DNA from: an uncultured Kiritimatiellota bacterium
Lineage (GTDB): Bacteria > Verrucomicrobiota > Kiritimatiellia > RFP12 > DVOR01
Assembly: GCA_944391055.1 (NCBI GenBank)
Contig: CALXSF010000013.1
Coordinates: 1-64,000 of the forward strand
Reading direction: 5' to 3'
Length of the DNA stretch: 64,000 nt
Below are positions 39,975 through 52,120 of the stretch, one piece after another. A program made the translations under genes and the position numbers. The first letter of the stretch is position 1. Every line of letters starts with the position of its first letter. Below the pieces are notes generated by a model that saw only the letters and a list, made by a program, of their open reading frames with translations, was not told the origin of the DNA and searched no databases.

Positions 39975-41168
39975 ATGGCAAAGCAAGGAAAAAAACTGAA
40001 AGTGGCGATGGTCGGCGGCGGCAACGAGTCCTTCATGGGCCGCATCCATCGCGCCGCCATTGAGGCCAGCGGCTGCCTGGAGTTGGTCTGCGGGGCGTTC
40101 GGGTCGACGCGGCAGCGGTCGTTCGAGACCGGCAAGACGCTGGGCGTCGACCCCAAGCGCGTCTTCGGCGTCTACCGCGACATGTTCCGGCGCGAATCCA
40201 AGGTGACCGGCCCCGACCGGCTGGACCTGGTGACGGTGATCGCCCCCAACAACATGCACTATCCCGTGACGATGGCGGCCTTCGACGCCGGCTTCCCCGT
40301 CTTCGCCGAGAAGCCCATGAGCTGCAACATGGACGAGGCGCAGAACCTCAAGCGCCGCACCCTCATGAGCCGCGAGCTCTACGCCTCGGCCTACGTCTTC
40401 CCCTTCTACCCCGCCCTCCGCCGCCTCCGCGAGGCCGTCGCCGCCGGGGCCGTCGGCAACATCCGCCGCGTGGACGCCCGCTACTACCACGGCTGGATGG
40501 GCATCCGCCTCGAGACCGCCGGCAACCGCTCCGCCAACTGGCGCACCGACCCGCGCCGCTGCGGCGCCGCCGGGGCCGTCTACGACCTGGCCGGCCCCTG
40601 CGCCTTCGTCGCCGAGTGGGCCAGCGGGCTGGAGATCGCCGCGCTCTGCGCCTCCGGCCGCCCCGCCGTGGCCGGGCGCCTGCTCGACGACGACGCCACC
40701 ATCCTCCTGCGCTTCGCCAACGGCGCCCTCGGCACCATCGCCGTCAGCCAGATCGCCCTCGGCGAGGCCGACGGCGTCTGCCTCGACCTCTACGGCGACA
40801 AGGGCTCCCTCCACTGGAAGCAGTCCTCCGGGAACGTCTGGGCCCGCGTCGCGCCCGACGGCGCCGTCACGCGCGAGACCGTCGAGGGCGCGCCCGTCCC
40901 GACCCCCGGCCCCAACCGCTTCGCCGAGCCCTACGGCGACGACGAGGCCTACGTGGCCGCCCTCGCCGAGGCTTACCGGGACTTCGCCCAGACCATCCTC
41001 GCCGAGCGCGAGGGCAAACCCCGCGAGGGCCTCTGCGTGGGCGTCGACCCCGCCCTCCGCGTGGCCACCTTCAATGACCTCGCCGCGCGCAGCATCGCGC
41101 CGGGCGCCGACGATCCGACCGGGAAGTGGGTCGACTTCGTCGTGCCCAAAGTGGAATTGCTCAGCTGA
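39975..41168 (+). CDS. Gfo/Idh/MocA-family NAD(P)-dependent oxidoreductase
   Basis: A 397-aa protein. The N-terminal Rossmann part has VGGGNESFMGRIHRAAIE (a GGGNxS-like loop replacing the common GxGxxG), the catalytic-site lysine is in FAEKPMSCN, and a C-terminal alpha/beta domain follows. The family oxidises or reduces sugars, inositols and their derivatives; the substrate is unknown. AAAGGAG lies 11 bases before this ATG and 3 bases before another ATG at 39967 that opens a 10-codon ORF, so initiation may be coupled. NIF3 follows after 4 bases. Confidence 0.9.
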   Translation: MAKQGKKLKVAMVGGGNESFMGRIHRAAIEASGCLELVCGAFGSTRQRSFETGKTLGVDPKRVFGVYRDMFRRESKVTGPDRLDLVTVIAPNNMHYPVTMAAFDAGFPVFAEKPMSCNMDEAQNLKRRTLMSRELYASAYVFPFYPALRRLREAVAAGAVGNIRRVDARYYHGWMGIRLETAGNRSANWRTDPRRCGAAGAVYDLAGPCAFVAEWASGLEIAALCASGRPAVAGRLLDDDATILLRFANGALGTIAVSQIALGEADGVCLDLYGDKGSLHWKQSSGNVWARVAPDGAVTRETVEGAPVPTPGPNRFAEPYGDDEAYVAALAEAYRDFAQTILAEREGKPREGLCVGVDPALRVATFNDLAARSIAPGADDPTGKWVDFVVPKVELLS

Positions 41169-41172
41169 CGCC

Positions 41173-41937
41173 ATGGAACCCGACTGCCGCCTCATCGCCC
41201 GCCTCCTCGACGAGGAGCTCCGCACCGCCGCCTTCCGCGACCGCTCCAACAACGGCCTCCAGATCGAGAACGACGGCCCCGTCACCCGCCTGGCCGTCGC
41301 CGTCGACGCCTCGCTCGAGACCTTCGACGCCGCCGCCCGGGCCGGCGCGCAGATGCTCATCGTCCACCACGGCCTCTCATGGGGCGACAGCCTGGCGCGC
41401 ATCGACGGCCTCAACCGCCGCCTGGTCGCCGCCGCGCTCTCCCGCAACCTCGCCCTCTACGCCAGCCACCTCCCCCTCGACGCCCATCCCACCCTCGGCA
41501 ACAACGCCCAGATCGCCGCCCTCATCGGCCTCACCCGGACGCGCCCCTTCATGGAGTACCACGGGCAGCGCATCGGCGTCGCCGGGCTGCTCCCCATGCC
41601 GCTGCCCCGCGACGCCTTCGCCGAGCTCGTCCGCGAGACGCTGCGCCCCCGCCGCCTCGAACGCTTCGACTACGGCCCCGCGCTCATCCGCTCCGTCGGC
41701 GTCTGTTCCGGCGGTGCGCCCGAGGGCGTCGACGCCGCCGCGCGCGAGGGGCTTGACCTCTACCTCTGCGGCGAGGCCAACCTCCAAGCCTACAACCTCG
41801 CCAAGCAGTGGGGCCAGAACGCCCTCTTCGCCGGCCACTACGCCACCGAGCGCACCGGCCCCCGCGCGCTCGGCCTTTGGCTTGCCGAGCGCACCGGGCT
41901 CCCCTGCGACCTCATCGACTTCGATCTTCCCTACTAA
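41173..41937 (+). CDS. NIF3 / DUF34-family metal-binding protein
   Basis: A 254-aa NIF3-like protein. The dimetal site is marked by IVHHGLSW and ASHLPLDAHP, and the C-terminal GHYATERTG segment supplies the last histidine and glutamate. NIF3 proteins are near-universal and poorly understood; they were misnamed GTP cyclohydrolase I type 2. Roles in metal or nucleotide quality control have been proposed. It follows the Gfo/Idh gene by 4 bases. Confidence 0.93.
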   Translation: MEPDCRLIARLLDEELRTAAFRDRSNNGLQIENDGPVTRLAVAVDASLETFDAAARAGAQMLIVHHGLSWGDSLARIDGLNRRLVAAALSRNLALYASHLPLDAHPTLGNNAQIAALIGLTRTRPFMEYHGQRIGVAGLLPMPLPRDAFAELVRETLRPRRLERFDYGPALIRSVGVCSGGAPEGVDAAAREGLDLYLCGEANLQAYNLAKQWGQNALFAGHYATERTGPRALGLWLAERTGLPCDLIDFDLPY

Positions 41938-42189
41938 CCGCCCCGCGGAGGCGCCGCCACAGCAGCGTCGGCAACGTCCGCGCGAAGGTCTCGGGCACGA
42001 AGAGCGCGTAGCGAACGCCATGCTCTTCTCGGAAGTTTCTTATCACGTACTCAAGATGTTTATGAGCCCAAAGGGGGAAATCTCGCCCACGACGGCATGG
42101 CTGCATGGGTGAACCTTGGGTGTGTTATATCCAAAGAAAGGGAAGGGCTCGGCGTACACTGCGAAATCACCTTCATTGGGGGCGCGATG
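41938..42189. other. Lower-GC intergenic stretch with a possible gene remnant
   Basis: Bases about 41990-42200 are clearly lower in GC than either side. A 64-codon minus-strand frame (41912-42106) reads protein-like (YVIRNFREEHGVRYALFVPE) but has no ribosome site and runs into the NIF3 gene antisense. I cannot name a family. It could be a decayed gene end or chance; no inverted repeats of an insertion sequence are seen. Confidence 0.35.
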
Positions 42190-42198
42190 TGTTATACT
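42190..42198 (+). promoter_or_regulatory. Extended -10 promoter of the zinc-ribbon gene, predicted leaderless
   Basis: TGTGt-TATACT ends 6 bases before the ATG at 42205, so the ATG would be +1. Confidence 0.65.
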
Positions 42199-42204
42199 GT
42201 CGTC

Positions 42205-42552
42205 ATGGAATGGATTGTTGTCGCTGTCATTTGTGGGCTCATCGGCGCCCCGATTGGCAAGGCTTTCGACAGGCTTTGGTTTGGGATCGTTCTCGGTGCG
42301 TTGTTTGGGCCTGTGGGGTGGCTCACCGTCTTGATCGTCGGGATGCTTTCGGAGCGCGATCGGCGTGGGGCGGTGGCCTTGGGGCCGGTGCGTGCGCCGT
42401 GCCCGATGTGTCTGGAGCCGGTGGTCAAGGGGGCGAAAATCTGCCCGCATTGCCGCTCGGCGATCGAGTGGCCGAAGGAGCCCAGGCGCGTGGTCAAGTT
42501 GGGGGGCGTCGTGATCAAGCGGCGTCGCCTGGTGATCAGGCCAAAGCGGTGA
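42205..42552 (+). CDS. Small membrane protein with a zinc ribbon
   Basis: A 115-aa protein. One or two N-terminal helices (about 2-20 and 26-48) carry a GlsB-like glycine pattern (GLIGAPIG, GIVLGALFGPVG). A zinc ribbon follows: Cys66-x2-Cys69-x10-Cys80-x2-Cys83 (CPMC...CPHC). The last 30 residues are strongly basic and could touch RNA or phospholipid. The frame extends upstream to 42097, but the promoter at 42190-42198 fixes the start here. Function is unknown. It is convergent with the SEDS gene, with 9 bases between the stops. Confidence 0.75.
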   Translation: MEWIVVAVICGLIGAPIGKAFDRLWFGIVLGALFGPVGWLTVLIVGMLSERDRRGAVALGPVRAPCPMCLEPVVKGAKICPHCRSAIEWPKEPRRVVKLGGVVIKRRRLVIRPKR

Positions 42553-42561
42553 GGGGCGGCT

Positions 42562-43929
42562 TCAGCGCGTGCGCCCGGGGGCCTTCGTGGCGGCGGCGCC
42601 GAGGGCGCAGAAGAGCAGGGTCGTCATCAGCGAGAAGCCCCCTTGGGAGAAAAGCGGCAGGGTGATGCCTGTCATCGGGAGGGCCTTGGTGACGCCGCCG
42701 ACGTTGAGGAGGATCTGCGCGCCCAACGCCGAGGCGACGCCCGCGCCCAGCAGCGCGAGCGTCGCGTCGGTCTGCGCGGCGGCGGCGCGCGCCAGGCGCA
42801 GCAGCCACAGCCAGAAGAGCGTCAGGAGCAGGGCGCACCCCGCCAGCCCCCATTCCTCGGCCACGGCCGCGTAGACGAAATCGCTTGAGACGATTGGCAC
42901 CGCGCCCGGCGTCCCCTCGCCCAGCCCCATCCCCCAGAAGCCGCCGGCGTACTGCGCGCAGAGGCTTTGCCCGATTTGCCAGCCTTTGCCCAGCGGGTCG
43001 GCGAAGGGATCCAGCCACACCTCGAAGCGCGCCCGCGTGTGCGCGGAGACCAGCCGCACCGCCCATCCCGCCGCCGCGGCGGCGACGGCGCCAAGGGCCA
43101 GCCAGCCCGGCCGCCGCGTCAGCGCCGTCAGCATCAGCACCAGGGTCAGGCAGAGGATGAGCGCCAGCCCCAGGTCGCGCACCGCCACGGCGCCCAGCAC
43201 CGCCGCCCCCCACGCGAAGGCCAGCGCCGCCGCGTCGCGCAGCGGTGGGGCGGGCAGCCCGAGGAGCGTCCGCGACAGGCCTTCCCGGCGCGCCGGCAGC
43301 CAACCCGCCGCGAAGCAGACCAGCAGCAGCTTCGTCAGCTCCGTGGGGTTGATCTGCCCGGGGAGGAAGGTCCCGCCCCGGTAACTCCGCCCGAAGGCCG
43401 CCAGCGCCGCCATCACCCCGAGCGCCCCCAGCCATGCCAGCCAGCGCACCCGCGGCAGCGCCGCGGCCAGCGTGCCCGCCGGCAGCCAGCGCACGCCGAA
43501 GAGAAAGCCCGCCGCCCCGGCCAGCAGCGGCGCGTAGGCCCGCCAGGCCGTCCACGATTCCTCCCACGTCCCCAACCGCAGCTGCTCCACGATCCCCAGC
43601 CCCAGCAGCAGCGTCGTCAGCGCCACGAACCCCCGATCCCCCGAGAAGACCTTGGGCCGGCTCCAGGCCCATGCCAGCGCCCACGCCGCCGTCCACGCCA
43701 CGAGCGGCGCGAAGAAGGCCCCCGTCACCGCCTCGTCGTTCATCAGGCGCGTCGCCGCCACGGGGAAGGCCGCCGCCCCGACCGTCGCCCCCGCCAGGGC
43801 GAACCACCCTCCGCCGCCCCCTTTCGGCGCCGCGGCGTCGGGCGTGCGGGGCGCGCGTGCGGGGCGCGCGGCGCCTTTCCCCGCGCTTGTTTTCCGCCTT
43901 GCCCGGCTCTGCCGTCTCCGCTCTGCCAT
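42562..43929 (-). CDS. SEDS-family protein (FtsW/RodA-like)
   Basis: A 455-aa membrane protein with about ten helices. SEDS hallmarks are present: FLPGQINPTELTKL (the QPSE-like loop), VRDLGLALI, the long loop QIGQSLCAQYAGGFWGMGLGEG, VSSDFVYAAVAEEWG with the catalytic Asp, and MTGITLPLFSQGGFSL. SEDS proteins polymerise lipid II with a class B PBP. The usual SYGGSS is SQGGFS, and the N-terminal 45 residues are basic and disordered. No partner PBP is adjacent; FtsW and RodA cannot be separated with confidence. The extended -10 ends 8 bases before the ATG. Confidence 0.9.
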   Translation of the reverse strand: MAERRRQSRARRKTSAGKGAARPARAPRTPDAAAPKGGGGGWFALAGATVGAAAFPVAATRLMNDEAVTGAFFAPLVAWTAAWALAWAWSRPKVFSGDRGFVALTTLLLGLGIVEQLRLGTWEESWTAWRAYAPLLAGAAGFLFGVRWLPAGTLAAALPRVRWLAWLGALGVMAALAAFGRSYRGGTFLPGQINPTELTKLLLVCFAAGWLPARREGLSRTLLGLPAPPLRDAAALAFAWGAAVLGAVAVRDLGLALILCLTLVLMLTALTRRPGWLALGAVAAAAAGWAVRLVSAHTRARFEVWLDPFADPLGKGWQIGQSLCAQYAGGFWGMGLGEGTPGAVPIVSSDFVYAAVAEEWGLAGCALLLTLFWLWLLRLARAAAAQTDATLALLGAGVASALGAQILLNVGGVTKALPMTGITLPLFSQGGFSLMTTLLFCALGAAATKAPGRTR

Positions 43930-43937
43930 GGCGCCCC

Positions 43938-43946
43938 AGTATAGCA
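43938..43946 (-). promoter_or_regulatory. Extended -10 promoter of the SEDS gene
   Basis: Minus-strand TGTGc-TATACT ends 8 bases before the ATG at 43929, giving a leader of about 2 bases. Confidence 0.6.
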
Positions 43947-43961
43947 CAACGGCGGGGACGG

Positions 43962-43991
43962 AAAAGCCCCGGCGCGGGCGCGTCGGGGCTT
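43962..43991 (-). terminator. Intrinsic terminator of clpB
   Basis: On the minus strand AAGCCCCG and CGGGGCTT pair around a 12-base loop, followed by four T in total. It sits between the clpB stop and the SEDS promoter. Confidence 0.6.
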
Positions 43992-44000
43992 GGGGCGCCG

Positions 44001-46529
<2,529 letters not shown>

Positions 46530-46575
46530 ACGTGAAGTCCTCCTTGTCGGGCCCACGCGGGCCGACGCCTCCTTT

Positions 46576-46592
46576 TGCAACATCCGTGCCAA
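46576..46592 (-). promoter_or_regulatory. Sigma-54 (RpoN) promoter of clpB
   Basis: Minus-strand TTGGCACGGATGTTGCA matches the -24/-12 consensus TTGGCACG-N4-TTGCA with the required 10 bases between the invariant GG (46590-46589) and GC (46578-46577). The predicted start is near 46565, leaving a leader of about 36 bases with a strong ribosome site. Confidence 0.82.
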
Positions 46593-46637
46593 TCGCCCCG
46601 CCCCGCGCGAACGGCCCCGCCCGCCCCCTCCCCGCCC

Positions 46638-46672
46638 TGCCATTCGCGTGGCACACCGTGCCACGTTGGCAC
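46638..46672. promoter_or_regulatory. Putative enhancer-binding-protein sites upstream of clpB
   Basis: Four half-sites: TGCCA (46638-46642), TGGCAC (46649-46654), GTGCCA (46658-46663) and TGGCAC (46667-46672). The last three form two overlapping dyads with 3-base centres, spaced 9 bases apart. They lie about 75-105 bases upstream of the predicted start, where activators of sigma-54 normally bind. No CIRCE or CtsR-like motif is present. Confidence 0.6.
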
Positions 46673-46701
46673 ACCCCCCGCCCAACGTGTTTGCGCGGTC
46701 T

Positions 46702-46745
46702 GTTCCCCGGAACGCGCCGCGGTCCGCCCCGAGAGACGCCGTCCC
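46702..46745 (-). repeat. Dispersed intergenic repeat, copy B
   Basis: Reverse-complement counterpart of 39803-39847 with about two differences in 44 bases. It lies between divergent clpB and DUF1275 genes, upstream of the sigma-54 enhancer sites. Confidence 0.75.
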
Positions 46746-46788
46746 CCGCCCCGAGGGGCGCCGCCTTCCGCGCGGGGTTGTCCCGCTG

Positions 46789-46797
46789 TGGTATACT
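46789..46797 (+). promoter_or_regulatory. Extended -10 promoter of the DUF1275 gene
   Basis: TGTGg-TATACT ends 10 bases before the first ATG at 46808. Confidence 0.55.
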
Positions 46798-46807
46798 TCC
46801 GCGCGAC

Positions 46808-47497
46808 ATGAAGAGAGAGATGGCAGGGAATGGGTGCGGGCAGATGTCCGAGACCTTCCGCGTCGGGGCGTTCCTGGCGTGCGTCGGCGGGTTCCTGGAC
46901 GCTTACACCTTTCTTTGCCGGGGCGGCGTCTTCGCCAACGCGCAGACCGGCAACCTCGCCCTGCTTGGCATCCGTCTGGCCGCCGGGGACTGGGCGGGCG
47001 CCTGCGGCTATCTGCTCCCGGTGGTCGCCTTTGTCTTGGGCATCCTGCTGGCCGAGGCCCTGCGCCGCCTGTTCGGCCGCTGGCGGGCCCTCCACTGGCG
47101 CCAGCCGCTCCTGCTTGTCGAGGCCGCCACGCTGGCGGCGTGCGCCGCGCTCCCCGCCCTGCCGGACACGGCGGTCACCGTGGCCGTCTCCTTCGTCTGC
47201 GCGGTCCAGGCGCAGGGGTTCCGCAAGATCCACGGCAGCCCCATCGCCACCACCATGTGCACCGGCAACCTGCGCGCGGCCATCGAGGCCGCGCTGGCTT
47301 GGCGGCGCGGCGGGGATCCGGGCGCGCCGCGCCGCGGGCTCCACACGCTGGGCGCGACGGCTTGTTTTGTCCTGGGCGCGGCGATCGGGGCCGCGGCGGT
47401 CGCGTTCCTTTCCCACGGCGCGCTTTGGCTGCCCGTCGGCCTGCTGCTGGCCGCATGCCTGCTGCTTTTCCGCCGTCCCGAGGGGGAGGGGCGCTGA
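46808..47497 (+). CDS. DUF1275 (YoaK-like) membrane protein
   Basis: A 229-aa protein with about six helices. Family marks are [23 protein letters not shown]-type sequence (about 24-46) and the second half [23 protein letters not shown]. The DUF1275 family is widespread, possibly a transporter, with no agreed substrate. Starts at 46808, 46820 and 46844 are all possible; I chose the first because of the promoter distance. It is divergent from clpB, but there is no reason to tie the two together. Confidence 0.88.
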   Translation: MKREMAGNGCGQMSETFRVGAFLACVGGFLDAYTFLCRGGVFANAQTGNLALLGIRLAAGDWAGACGYLLPVVAFVLGILLAEALRRLFGRWRALHWRQPLLLVEAATLAACAALPALPDTAVTVAVSFVCAVQAQGFRKIHGSPIATTMCTGNLRAAIEAALAWRRGGDPGAPRRGLHTLGATACFVLGAAIGAAAVAFLSHGALWLPVGLLLAACLLLFRRPEGEGR

Positions 47498-47550
47498 GGG
47501 CCGCGCCGGGCCCTTGCCCGCGGGCCGAGGGGACTTTTTCGCGGGGGTGG

Positions 47551-47580
47551 TAGACAGCGGGGGCGGCGATATGCTAGAAT
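47551..47580 (+). promoter_or_regulatory. Promoter of the 67-aa basic protein gene
   Basis: TAGACA (47551-47556), an 18-bp spacer and TGc-TAGAAT (47575-47580). The following leader is unusually low in GC and ends with GGAGG. Confidence 0.6.
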
Positions 47581-47624
47581 GGCCGATATTTCTTGTTCCG
47601 CAACAGAGTTTCGGAGGATTTGCA

Positions 47625-47828
47625 ATGGGAACTGGTCGTACCCTCAATAAGAAGCCGGCGACGCGTCCGGTGAAGTCCGCGGGCGAGCGTCGCCGCCGTG
47701 ACGCGGTGCAGCGCAAGCGCTTGGTGGCGTTGGGCATGGACGAGGCCGCGGTGGCGAAGCTGAACGCGGTGCAGATCCGCGACTACCTGCGCACGCCGGC
47801 GAAGACGCGCGCGGCCTTCGCGCAGTGA
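47625..47828 (+). CDS. Small basic protein of unknown function
   Basis: A 67-aa protein, about one quarter Arg/Lys. It starts MGTGRTLNKKPATRPVKSAG, continues with a helix-prone RRRRDAVQRKRLVALGMDEA, and ends in a short helix and a Lys/Arg/Ala tail. I cannot name a family. A good promoter, an AT-richer leader and a near-perfect GGAGG at 8 bases suggest high expression, like a ribosome-associated or nucleoid protein (inference). The next gene, folC, starts 101 bases later. Confidence 0.7.
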   Translation: MGTGRTLNKKPATRPVKSAGERRRRDAVQRKRLVALGMDEAAVAKLNAVQIRDYLRTPAKTRAAFAQ

Positions 47829-47929
47829 GCGTCCGCGCGCCCGTGACGCGGCGCGCTGCGAATGGATCGGGGGCACATCCGCGGGGCGGGTGTGCCTTCG
47901 GCGTGTTTCCGATGGGCAAGGAGGGCAGG

Positions 47930-49249
47930 ATGCGGGATTTCCTTGGGCGTTTGGCGGCGCGGCGGCGTTTCGGGGTGCGGCCGGGGCTGGGGACGATGCG
48001 GGCGCTGTGCGCCGCGTTGGGGAACCCGGAGCGGGAGTTGGCGGCGATCCACGTGGCGGGGACGAACGGGAAGGGGAGCGTGACGGCGATCTGCGAGGCG
48101 GCCCTGCGGACGATGGGGCTGCGCGTGGGGCGCTACACCTCGCCGCATCTGGTGCGGGTGAACGAGCGTTTCGTGCTGGATGGGCGCGAGGCGACGGACG
48201 AGGAGCTGGCGGGGGCGTTGGACGAGGTGGAGGCGGCGTGCGCGCGCGCGGGGGCGGAGCCGACCTTCTTCGAGGCGCTGACGGCGTGCGCGTTCGTGCT
48301 TTTCCGTCGGGCGGGGATCCGCCTGGCGGTGCTGGAGGTGGGGATGGGGGGCCGGTGGGACGCGACGAACGTGATCGAGGCGCCGTTGGTCTCGGTGGTC
48401 ACGCACGTGGCGTTGGATCATTGCGCGGTGCTGGGGGAGACGCTCGAGGCCATCGCCGGGGAGAAGGCCGGCATCGTGAAGCCGGGGCGCCCGGTGGTCG
48501 TCGGGGCGATGGACGCGCGGGCCAGGGCGGTGATCGCGCGGCGGGCGGCGGAGGTGGGGGCGCCGCTGCATGACGCGGCGGAGGAGATCCGGGTGGAGGT
48601 CTCCCGGCGGACGATCCATGGGCAGACGCTGCGGTGCGCCAGCCCCGCGCGGGATTACCCGGCGGCGCTCACGCGCCTGGCGGGGAGTTTCCAGGCGGAG
48701 AACGCGGCGACGGCGCTGTGCGCGCTGGAGCGGCTGGGGGAGGCGGGGCTGGAGGTGCCGCCGAAGGCGTTCGCGGAGGGGCTGCGGACGGTGTCGTGGC
48801 CGGGCCGCTGCCAGCTGATCGCGGAGGATCCGCCGACCTTCCTGGACGGGGGGCACAACCCGGACGCGCTGCGGGCGCTGCGCCTGGCGTTGCAGTCGAT
48901 GCACGTGCGGCGGCGCGTGGCGCTGGTGTGCGGGTTCTGCGCGGACAAGGCGGTGGGGGAGGCGCTCCGGGAGATCGCGCCGCTGGTCTCGGCGGCGTGG
49001 GCGGCGCCGTTGGCGAACGAGCGCGGGCTGGCGCCGGAGGCGTTGGCGGAGGCGTTGCGCGGGGCGGGGGTGCGGCAGACGCACGCGGCGGGCTCGGTGG
49101 CGGAGGGGCTGGAGGGGGCGACGGCGTGGGCGCAGGAGAACCAGGGGACGGTCGTGGTCTGCGGGTCGCTCTTCTTGGTCGGGGAGGTGTTGGCGCTGAC
49201 GGAGGGGGCGGGGGCGATCGACCCAAGCGAGGCGCTGCGTGCGCATTGA
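47930..49249 (+). CDS. folC: Folylpolyglutamate / dihydrofolate synthase
   Basis: FolC adds glutamate to dihydropteroate and/or folates. The 439-aa Mur-ligase-fold enzyme has the P-loop GTNGKGSV, the TSPHL segment, LEVGMGGRWDATN and the C-terminal domain with FLDGGHNPDAL. A longer frame back to 47825 overlaps the small gene; ATG 47930 has AAGGAGG 5 bases away and starts where homologues do. A pseudouridine synthase overlaps its end by 11 bases. Confidence 0.93.
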   Translation: MRDFLGRLAARRRFGVRPGLGTMRALCAALGNPERELAAIHVAGTNGKGSVTAICEAALRTMGLRVGRYTSPHLVRVNERFVLDGREATDEELAGALDEVEAACARAGAEPTFFEALTACAFVLFRRAGIRLAVLEVGMGGRWDATNVIEAPLVSVVTHVALDHCAVLGETLEAIAGEKAGIVKPGRPVVVGAMDARARAVIARRAAEVGAPLHDAAEEIRVEVSRRTIHGQTLRCASPARDYPAALTRLAGSFQAENAATALCALERLGEAGLEVPPKAFAEGLRTVSWPGRCQLIAEDPPTFLDGGHNPDALRALRLALQSMHVRRRVALVCGFCADKAVGEALREIAPLVSAAWAAPLANERGLAPEALAEALRGAGVRQTHAAGSVAEGLEGATAWAQENQGTVVVCGSLFLVGEVLALTEGAGAIDPSEALRAH

Positions 49250-49958
49250 CCCGCCGGTGGACAAGGACATCCGCTGGGTCTACGAGGACGCGCGGATGTT
49301 GGTGGTGGACAAGCCGGCGGATCTGCCTGTGCACGGCAGCGGGAGTTATCGGCTGAACACGTTGGAGCGGCTGTTGCGGCTTTACCGGCCGGGGAACACC
49401 ATCCATCTGATCTCGCGCCTGGACCGCGAGACGAGCGGGTTGGTGTTGGTGGCGAAGGATCCGGAGATGGCGGCGATCCTGGGGAAGGCGCCGAAACGGA
49501 AGGTCTATCATGTGGTGGTGGAGGGGCGTTTCCCCGAGGGGCGGCTCTGCGCGGCGGGCGTCATCCGCAGGACGAACGCGCCGCCGGTCTTTTCCATGCG
49601 CGTGCTGGAGGGGGCGACGCTCACCCCCAAGGCGCCGCCCCTCCCGGCGGAACGGGGCGCGGCGACGTGGTTCGAGCGGCTGGGGGAGGGGCCGTGGCCG
49701 GGCACGAGCCTGCTGCGCGCGGAGTTGGTGACGGGGCGCACGCACCAGATCCGCGCGAGCCTGCGGTCGTTGGGGTTCCCGGTGGTGGGGGACAAGGTGT
49801 ACGGCCCCGACCCGGAGATCTTCCTGCGCTTCCGCGAGGACGCGCTGACGGAGGCGGATTGGCGGGCGCTGCGCCTGCCGGGCCAGGCGCTCCGCGCCGT
49901 GAGGCTGGAGGTGCTCGGGCGGGTCTTCCGCACCGTGCGCCCGCCGTGGCGCGCGTAG
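49239..49958 (+). CDS. RluA-family pseudouridine synthase
   Basis: A 239-aa RNA pseudouridine synthase. The catalytic aspartate lies in ISRLDRETSGLVLVAK (HRLDxxTSG-type), with VVDKPADLPVH before it and TGRTHQIRASLRSLGFPVVGD after it. No S4 domain is present, so it is an RluA/RluC-type core enzyme; the target base (rRNA or tRNA) cannot be read. The GTG start lies inside folC (11-base overlap). Confidence 0.92.
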   Translation: MRIDPPVDKDIRWVYEDARMLVVDKPADLPVHGSGSYRLNTLERLLRLYRPGNTIHLISRLDRETSGLVLVAKDPEMAAILGKAPKRKVYHVVVEGRFPEGRLCAAGVIRRTNAPPVFSMRVLEGATLTPKAPPLPAERGAATWFERLGEGPWPGTSLLRAELVTGRTHQIRASLRSLGFPVVGDKVYGPDPEIFLRFREDALTEADWRALRLPGQALRAVRLEVLGRVFRTVRPPWRA

Positions 49959-49960
49959 GG

Positions 49961-50440
49961 TCAGGCGAGCGGGGCGACGGTGGCGACGGCGAGGGCGGAG
50001 ATGCCCTCGCGCCGGCCGATGGCGCCGAGGCCCTCGACGGTGGTGGCCTTGACGGAGACGGCGCCGACGGGGAGGCCCATGGCTTGGGCGAGGCGTTCGC
50101 GCATGGCGGGGATGTGGGGCATGAGCTTGGGGCGTTCGGCGAGGATGGTGGCGTCGACGTTGGCGGGGCGCCAGCCGTTGGCGGCGAGGCGGGCGACGAC
50201 GGCGCGCAGGAGGGCGAGGCTGTCGGCGCCGGCCCAGCGGGGGTCGTCGTCGGGGAAGTGCTGGCCGATGTCGCCGTCGGCGACGGCGCCGAGGAGGGCG
50301 TCCATGAGGGCGTGGGCGAGGACGTCGGCGTCGGAGTGGCCGAGGAGGCCGACGGGGTGGGGGATGTCGACGCCGCCGAGGATGAGCCTGCGCCCGGGGA
50401 CGAGGCGGTGGGTGTCGAAGCCGATGCCGGTGCGTGTCAT
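49961..50440 (-). CDS. ispF: 2-C-methyl-D-erythritol 2,4-cyclodiphosphate synthase
   Basis: IspF is a 159-aa MEP-pathway enzyme. The zinc ligands are in GFDTHRL and [20 protein letters not shown], the acidic site is [11 protein letters not shown], and the end is [16 protein letters not shown]. Isoprenoids are therefore made by the MEP route. ispD, which is often fused or adjacent, is absent here. The start has no clear ribosome site and lies 8 bases after the ettA stop. Confidence 0.97.
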   Translation of the reverse strand: MTRTGIGFDTHRLVPGRRLILGGVDIPHPVGLLGHSDADVLAHALMDALLGAVADGDIGQHFPDDDPRWAGADSLALLRAVVARLAANGWRPANVDATILAERPKLMPHIPAMRERLAQAMGLPVGAVSVKATTVEGLGAIGRREGISALAVATVAPLA

Positions 50441-50448
50441 GGGGGTGC

Positions 50449-52104
<1,656 letters not shown>

Positions 52105-52120
52105 GGTGGGGCTCCTTTCG

